Of a stretch of 64,000 bases of DNA, positions 63,925-64,000 are shown piece after piece. This DNA is from Labrenzia sp. PHM005 (GTDB taxonomy: Bacteria; Pseudomonadota; Alphaproteobacteria; Rhizobiales; Stappiaceae): contig NZ_CP041191.1 of NCBI RefSeq assembly GCF_006517275.1, forward strand, positions 3,777,001-3,841,000. The letters are read 5' to 3'. The position numbers were made by a program, and so were the translations under genes. Within the stretch, counting starts at the first letter, position 1. Each line of letters begins with the position of its first letter. Below the pieces are notes generated by a model. That model searched no databases. It saw only the letters and a program-made list of their open reading frames with translations, and was not told the DNA's origin.

Positions 63925-64000
63925 ATGACACAGAGCTATCTTGAGGCGCTGACCGCCACCAAGGGAACGATCGCGGTGACCGTGGTGGTGCCGGCGAAAG
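63925..64000 (+). CDS. Start of a family 2 glycosyltransferase, cut by the window
   Basis: Only 25 codons are visible: MTQSYLEALTATKGTIAVTV, then VVPAK. This is the first strand and nucleotide loop of GT2 enzymes (VTVVVPAKNE in relatives). It is four bases after the PAP2 stop. It may be the polyprenyl-phosphate sugar synthase that feeds the ArnT-like protein, which is an inference from neighbours. Confidence 0.6.
   Translation, partial: MTQSYLEALTATKGTIAVTVVVPAK

Overview
The window reads as chromosomal DNA of an alphaproteobacterium. Indicators are the ClpV/TssL/PpkA-type T6SS layout without TssJ, an NDUFS4-like complex I accessory subunit, a DUF1036 protein, and codon and base composition throughout. 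A Stappiaceae/Roseibium-like member of Hyphomicrobiales is my best guess, and it is an inference. No phage, plasmid or CRISPR features were seen.

Layout. 1-1444: the end of an ornithine cyclodeaminase-family gene and a GNAT enzyme. 1725-42467: a large type VI secretion (T6SS) territory. It opens with a secreted protein, a CHASE2 adenylate/guanylate cyclase, a membrane-anchored M23 peptidoglycan endopeptidase and a PAAR tip protein followed by three unrecognised, effector-like genes (7122-10882). A leftward operon tssB-tssC-hcp-tssE-tssF-tssG-tssH (20808 to 11078), tssA and an OmpA-like gene face a rightward operon vgrG-DUF6931-like-tagH-tssK-tssL-tssM-tagF-pppA-ppkA (23536-37923). This continues into an ExbD, a TonB-like protein, an ExbB (opposite strand) and a second ExbD. 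All core T6SS genes except tssJ are present. The threonine phosphorylation switch (PpkA, PppA, FHA protein TagH) is complete.

The main T6SS observation is a short KT[IV][IV]RP-type motif. It occurs in the cytoplasmic N-termini of TssL, TssG and the M23 enzyme, and a variant lies in PpkA itself. It resembles the phospho-threonine site that links TssL to the FHA protein in Agrobacterium. A second observation is that the periplasmic domain of PpkA is shared with the adjacent TonB-like protein, which suggests that a Ton-type motor is tied to the kinase.

42467-54569: housekeeping and accessory genes (caspase-like protein, glyoxalase, sirtuin, double cold-shock protein, DUF192 protein, a LysR/MttB/enolase-superfamily catabolic unit) and tRNAs Glu, Pro and Arg. 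Three copies of a 268-bp TA-flanked inverted-repeat element (a MITE) lie at 9470, 42467 and 51776.

54898-59656: a small, apparently undescribed RiPP-like locus. It holds a BTAD/SARP-type regulator, two short precursors with nitrile-hydratase-like leaders and Ser/Cys-containing C-termini, a divergent YcaO cyclodehydratase, and a 12-bp inverted repeat in the shared promoter region. 59678-64000: a CAP-domain lipoprotein, a metallophosphoesterase, and an envelope-glycolipid run (GT39/ArnT-like transferase, PAP2 phosphatase, start of a GT2).
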